From the NCBI RefSeq assembly GCF_023746535.1, contig NZ_CP098747.1, forward strand, positions 1,804,364 to 1,868,363: 64,000 bases of DNA. The letters run 5' to 3'. The DNA comes from Sneathiella marina (GTDB lineage: Bacteria; Pseudomonadota; Alphaproteobacteria; Sneathiellales; Sneathiellaceae). Numbering within the stretch: position 1 is the first letter of the stretch; every line of letters starts with the position of its first letter. A program made the position numbers and the translations under genes. The notes beneath the pieces are model-generated. The model searched no databases and had not been told where the DNA came from. It worked only from the letters and a program-made list of their open reading frames with translations. This document shows positions 60,830-64,000 of this stretch, in pieces.

Positions 60830-61912
60830 TTATGCTTTGTCCAGTCCGGCCAACGCCATATGAATCATGGAAATGCCCCTATTCCAGATCATTTCCTTCC
60901 AGTCGTCTGCGTCGCAGTAAAAGGCATCACGGACTTGTTTTTTGATGGCTTTCCCCTGGTCACTGTTTATGTCCCCCTTAACATAAAGCCAATTGTCTGC
61001 CCGCAATGCATTTAACACCTCCATGACCGGAAGAGTGCCATATTCGATTGCAACGCAAGTATGTGATGCATTCGGCGCCATTTGGGTGACACCGTTGTCG
61101 ATTGTACCGCGTACCACAGCTGACGATGAAGTCCCTGCCTCTGGTGACGTAACATCATCCCCATACCATTCCATAGCACGAGGAAGTCCTGAGGGGTTGC
61201 CAACATAAATTGGTTCACCATGTCCATAAGGACCTAGGCCTGTATGAAAATCCAGCAAGGCCAGATGCTTGCTTTCTCCAGCATGTTTGGAGACGACGCT
61301 GCGCAGGGTCTTGTTCGTCCAGGAAGGCTCGAATCCACCAAAGAAAACCCCGTCCTTGTGAATATGCTGCCCTCCGGTAACCGCAGCTTGATACGTCGGA
61401 AGTCCTTTTTCAGCAATATAGTCTTGAATTTTTGCATCCGCCGCTGCATGTGCAGGTCCATCCCAGTCGTCTGGAATAATCAAGGGATGCACTTCCGCAT
61501 AGTCGGGGTTCGCCGGGAGGCCTTCTGAATAATCCAGGAAATTTCGATTGAGATCTATATTATTCTCGTTTACCCGCCGGACATGTGAAAACCCATAGGG
61601 ATTGATGGCATGAATAAGTAAAACAGCTGTATCGTCTGGCAAGCTGTCAAACATATTGTTTCGCAGCATTCCGACTTGCACACCGGAGCCGCAAAAACCT
61701 TCACCGCCATGTGTTGCGGAGGAGATAATCAGAACCTTACTGGCGTCACTAGGTCCAATTCTGGCGACGTCCATGTATAGCTCTTCACCTTCCGCGCCCT
61801 TTGCCTCATTATTCAAATGGCTCTCTACTGAAATTTCAAGAGTTTTGCAGGCATCCAGGAATTGATGCCGGGCTATGGCATAGGTCGGTGAGAAATAATC
61901 TGGGATATTCAT
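60830..61912 (-). CDS. M14-like zinc carboxypeptidase, DUF2817 family
   Basis: A 360-residue protein with an M14-type active site: His68 and Glu71 in SSATHGGEGFCGSG, His223 in LLDFHTGLGPYG, and the catalytic Glu290 in CVAIEYGTLPVMEVL. Arg112/Arg113 and NRNF in RRVNENNIDLNRNF would hold the substrate carboxylate. This is the DUF2817 branch, whose members are predicted amidases or carboxypeptidases. No signal peptide is seen, so it acts in the cytoplasm. Next to a peptide importer it could trim imported peptides. It is divergent from the GST gene. Confidence 0.85.
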   Translation of the reverse strand: MNIPDYFSPTYAIARHQFLDACKTLEISVESHLNNEAKGAEGEELYMDVARIGPSDASKVLIISSATHGGEGFCGSGVQVGMLRNNMFDSLPDDTAVLLIHAINPYGFSHVRRVNENNIDLNRNFLDYSEGLPANPDYAEVHPLIIPDDWDGPAHAAADAKIQDYIAEKGLPTYQAAVTGGQHIHKDGVFFGGFEPSWTNKTLRSVVSKHAGESKHLALLDFHTGLGPYGHGEPIYVGNPSGLPRAMEWYGDDVTSPEAGTSSSAVVRGTIDNGVTQMAPNASHTCVAIEYGTLPVMEVLNALRADNWLYVKGDINSDQGKAIKKQVRDAFYCDADDWKEMIWNRGISMIHMALAGLDKA

Positions 61913-62003
61913 AATCAGGCTTCTTTTCCTTTTATATTTTAAGCTCGAATTATAGCAGCCTCCTCTGATTTAACGAACTTTTTTGAGTTTTTCGGGAATT
62001 TTC

Positions 62004-62028
62004 TTTACTGTCATACTGCGTCAGTAAA
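62004..62028. promoter_or_regulatory. Candidate operator dyad between peptidase and GST genes
   Basis: TTTACTG-N11-CAGTAAA is a 7-base perfect inverted repeat with an 11-base spacer in the 156-base divergent region. It contains the T-N11-A pattern of LysR-type sites. No LysR gene is adjacent. It lies 41 bases before the GST start. Confidence 0.35.
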
Positions 62029-62068
62029 TTATAAAAACTATGAAGCCAAATTAAATGGATATGGGGAA

Positions 62069-63079
62069 ATGACTGAAGATAATTACATACTTTATGGCTC
62101 TGAGTACTCACCGTTTTCGGTTAAAGTCAGATCCTATTTTAGATATAAAAACATTCCGCATGAATGGCGCCCGCGAACGCATGATAATCTTGCAGAATTC
62201 CAGAAGCTCGCCAAATTGCCGCTTGTGCCTCTTGTCGCGGGGCCGGAAAACGAAGTTTTACAGGATTCAACACCTATCATGGAATTGATGGAAACGCGGT
62301 ATCCGGAAAAATCCATTTGTCCAGAAGATGCCGAATTGTCATTCTTATCCTTTTTGCTAGAAGATTACGGAGATGAATGGGTCAATAAACCTATGTTTCA
62401 TTATCGTTGGTGGAATGATGCTGATCAAATTGCTGTCGCTAACGGTTTGGCGCAATCTGCGTTGCCCAATGGTGATGCGAACGCAAGAGAGAAGCTAGCT
62501 GCTCAAATTCGCACTAGAATGGTGCCAAGATTGAGGTTCGTTGGCTCCCATGAGGGAACTAGGAATATCATTGAAAGTTCGTTTGATACGCTTTTGATGC
62601 GGCTGGAGGGTCATTTAAAGCGCAGGCCGTATATATTTGGTGGACGACCCAGCTTTGCGGATTTCGGAATTTGGGGGCAGGTATATAGCTGTATGCTACA
62701 GCCGACAACAAAGACCATCATTTTAGAGAATTTTCCTGAAATTGTTTCCTGGATTGATCGGATGCTGGATCCGAAAGAAATGGGGGAGTGGGAAGATTGG
62801 CAGCATATTGCACCGACATTGGAGCCGTTGATCAAGGGTGAGATTGGTGAGTTGTATTTGCCATGGAGTGTTGCCAATTCCAAAGCCGTGTTTGAAGACG
62901 CCAGTGACTTTTCAGTTGAACTGCCATTGGGCCTGTTTACCCAGCAAGTCGCGAAATACTCGGCACGCTCCCTGCAGGCACTGAAAGATAAATTGAGTAA
63001 AGTTGAAGATAGAACGAGACTTGAAGAAACGTTATTAAAAAACAATTGCTTATCAGCTCTTGTTGCTGAAAACTGGTAA
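62069..63079 (+). CDS. Glutathione S-transferase family protein, long form
   Basis: A 336-residue GST-like protein, about 100 residues longer than typical GSTs. The N-terminal thioredoxin fold reads YILYGSEYSPFSVKVRSYFRYKNIPHEWRPR, with the cis-Pro region LVPLVAGPENEVLQDSTPIMELME. The helical C-terminal domain includes FGGRPSFADFGIWGQVYSCM, which has the conserved N-capping Asp of GSTs. An extra C-terminal part (about 265-336) has no recognised domain. The substrate is unknown; detoxification or isomerisation is possible. Confidence 0.87.
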   Translation: MTEDNYILYGSEYSPFSVKVRSYFRYKNIPHEWRPRTHDNLAEFQKLAKLPLVPLVAGPENEVLQDSTPIMELMETRYPEKSICPEDAELSFLSFLLEDYGDEWVNKPMFHYRWWNDADQIAVANGLAQSALPNGDANAREKLAAQIRTRMVPRLRFVGSHEGTRNIIESSFDTLLMRLEGHLKRRPYIFGGRPSFADFGIWGQVYSCMLQPTTKTIILENFPEIVSWIDRMLDPKEMGEWEDWQHIAPTLEPLIKGEIGELYLPWSVANSKAVFEDASDFSVELPLGLFTQQVAKYSARSLQALKDKLSKVEDRTRLEETLLKNNCLSALVAENW

Positions 63080-63357
63080 TTGTCTCGTCATCAACCATAA
63101 TTTCGCCAGATTTCACGATTATGTCATTCTATTGGCAATATGCGACATCTTATAAAAGCAGATCAGCCCCCTGTCTAAAACACTAACCAGTGATGTTGAT
63201 CATATATGTATTACAAAACAATTGTTTAGCAGTCTGTCTTTATTTTTTAGATGTTGTAGTTTTCCAATAAATATGGTTAATATTTGGTATTTAAACTAGT
63301 ATAATCGTGTATATTGGTGTAGGATTTGGCATGTCGTCAAAGTGATGCATTTTTGGA
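63080..63357 (+). promoter_or_regulatory. AT-rich promoter region of the CGNR regulator gene
   Basis: Contains a good sigma-70 promoter: TTAATA (63277-63282), 17 bases, TATAAT (63300-63305). An imperfect dyad CCAA-TAAATAT-GGTTA-ATATTTGG (63264-63287) overlaps the -35, and a perfect palindrome AAACAATTGTTT lies at 63216-63227. Both are candidate operators, perhaps for autoregulation. No ORF is convincing here. Confidence 0.5.
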
Positions 63358-64000
63358 ATGGAAAATCGGAGTGGGCGTGTGGCGAAGTTAAGTGCTCTTG
63401 TGAAAGCCGGAGTTGTGAATACAGAAGGGTATTATACTTTGGGGGGGCGATTGGCAATTGATTTTGCCAATAGCCACGAACGCATTGGCCAGGAGGCTGA
63501 CGGTCTCAGTACGTTTGAAGATCTCCTAACTTTTTTGAAGTCCCACGGTCATCTTCATGAGGATGAAGCTTCCGATCTGCATATGTTTCTGTTTCAAAAT
63601 CCGGGCCGTTGCCAGGCTGTCGTGGACAGTTTGACTAAATTACGGACGACCTTTAAGTCCGTGCTTACGCAAATGGCGCAGGGTTGGCCTGCCGATCCCG
63701 GATTTTTCGAGGAAATAAACAGCCATCTCGCAGTATTTAAGAGTTTCCATAAAGTTGTACCGACGGAAGATGGAATGGAACTCAAATCTGTTATTGCGGA
63801 AGAGGGGCCAGAAAAACTTCTTTTTCCGATTATCCGTGACATTGCAGATTTCTTGGCTTCTGATCATCCAGAGAAAACAAAAATTTGCGCAAATGACGAT
63901 TGTGGTTTGTATTTCGTAAATTTATCTCGAAATGGCCGCCGGCGTTGGTGCTCTATGTCAACTTGCGGAAATCGGGCTAAGGTCAACGCGTATTTGAAGC
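63358..64000 (+). CDS. CGNR zinc-finger / ABATE domain regulator, partial at right edge
   Basis: A frame from ATG 63358 stays open to the window edge, giving 214 codons without a stop. The N-terminal ABATE-type start YYTLGGRLAIDFANSHE (about 27-43) and the C-terminal zinc finger KICANDDCGLYFVNLSRNGRRRWCSMSTCGNRAKV, with the CGNR signature and four Cys, identify the family of predicted stress-response transcription factors. Only the last few residues are probably missing. A GTG at 63379 is another possible start. A promoter with a TATAAT box lies just upstream. Confidence 0.88.
   Translation, partial: MENRSGRVAKLSALVKAGVVNTEGYYTLGGRLAIDFANSHERIGQEADGLSTFEDLLTFLKSHGHLHEDEASDLHMFLFQNPGRCQAVVDSLTKLRTTFKSVLTQMAQGWPADPGFFEEINSHLAVFKSFHKVVPTEDGMELKSVIAEEGPEKLLFPIIRDIADFLASDHPEKTKICANDDCGLYFVNLSRNGRRRWCSMSTCGNRAKVNAYLK

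Noticed and set aside
1-64000. CRISPR arrays, insertion sequences, tRNA or rRNA genes
   Set aside because: No regularly spaced repeats, transposase, cloverleaf-like CCA-ending sequence or rRNA core was recognised in the gaps. A tRNA scan was not possible, so a missed tRNA cannot be fully excluded.

Overview
The window looks like chromosomal DNA of an aerobic, heterotrophic alphaproteobacterium. By eye its GC content is somewhat below 50 percent. The evidence is the gene content (Tad pilus, a two-gene molybdenum hydroxylase, betaine synthesis, many CoA-linked catabolic genes), the dense same-strand operons with ATGA-type overlaps, and an FNR/FixK-type box. A lineage near Sneathiella, Kiloniella or other Rhodospirillales-like marine groups is a guess. 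No transposase, integrase, tRNA, rRNA or CRISPR array was recognised.

Layout. 1-7045 (+): distal part of a Tad pilus operon (CpaE fragment, CpaF, TadB, TadC, TadD, two TadE/F minor pseudopilins, TadG). 7019-12661 (-): DUF1853, TauE/SafE permease, a beta-barrel porin under a probable FNR/FixK promoter, and a VWA plus MoxR-ATPase pair. 12877-16848 (+): alaS and htpX, separated by a hairpin-rich spacer. 16859-25331: a CoA-ester catabolic block (TetR, feruloyl-CoA synthase-like ligase, MDR reductase, FadB-type bifunctional enzyme, MFS pump, CaiB CoA-transferase). 25408-30759 (-): a Tag-like glycosylase, an IorAB-type molybdenum hydroxylase, and RecQ.

30810-36180 is the most unusual part. Seven tandem RebB-family R-body genes on the minus strand face a divergent ECF-type sigma factor, which is followed by an orphan DmsC-like membrane anchor. 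R-bodies are rolled protein ribbons that extend suddenly. The number and diversity of paralogues, the linked sigma factor and several unexplained inverted repeats make this the best candidate for a poorly described system.

36228-52931 holds RhlE helicase, MscS and K+-type channels, and a small-metabolite block: two GMC oxidoreductases, a beta-hydroxyacid dehydrogenase, an AraC regulator, a molybdopterin oxidoreductase, a GFA protein, glycerate 2-kinase, an XRE-cupin regulator divergent from tdh-kbl, and betA-betB. Together these would feed threonine, glycine, choline and glycerate carbon into central metabolism. 53061-61912 holds a DMT transporter, an ArgE-like deacetylase, a complete peptide ABC transporter with an internal hairpin terminator after the binding-protein gene, and an M14-like peptidase, which together suggest peptide scavenging. 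The window closes with a GST and a CGNR zinc-finger regulator cut by the right edge.
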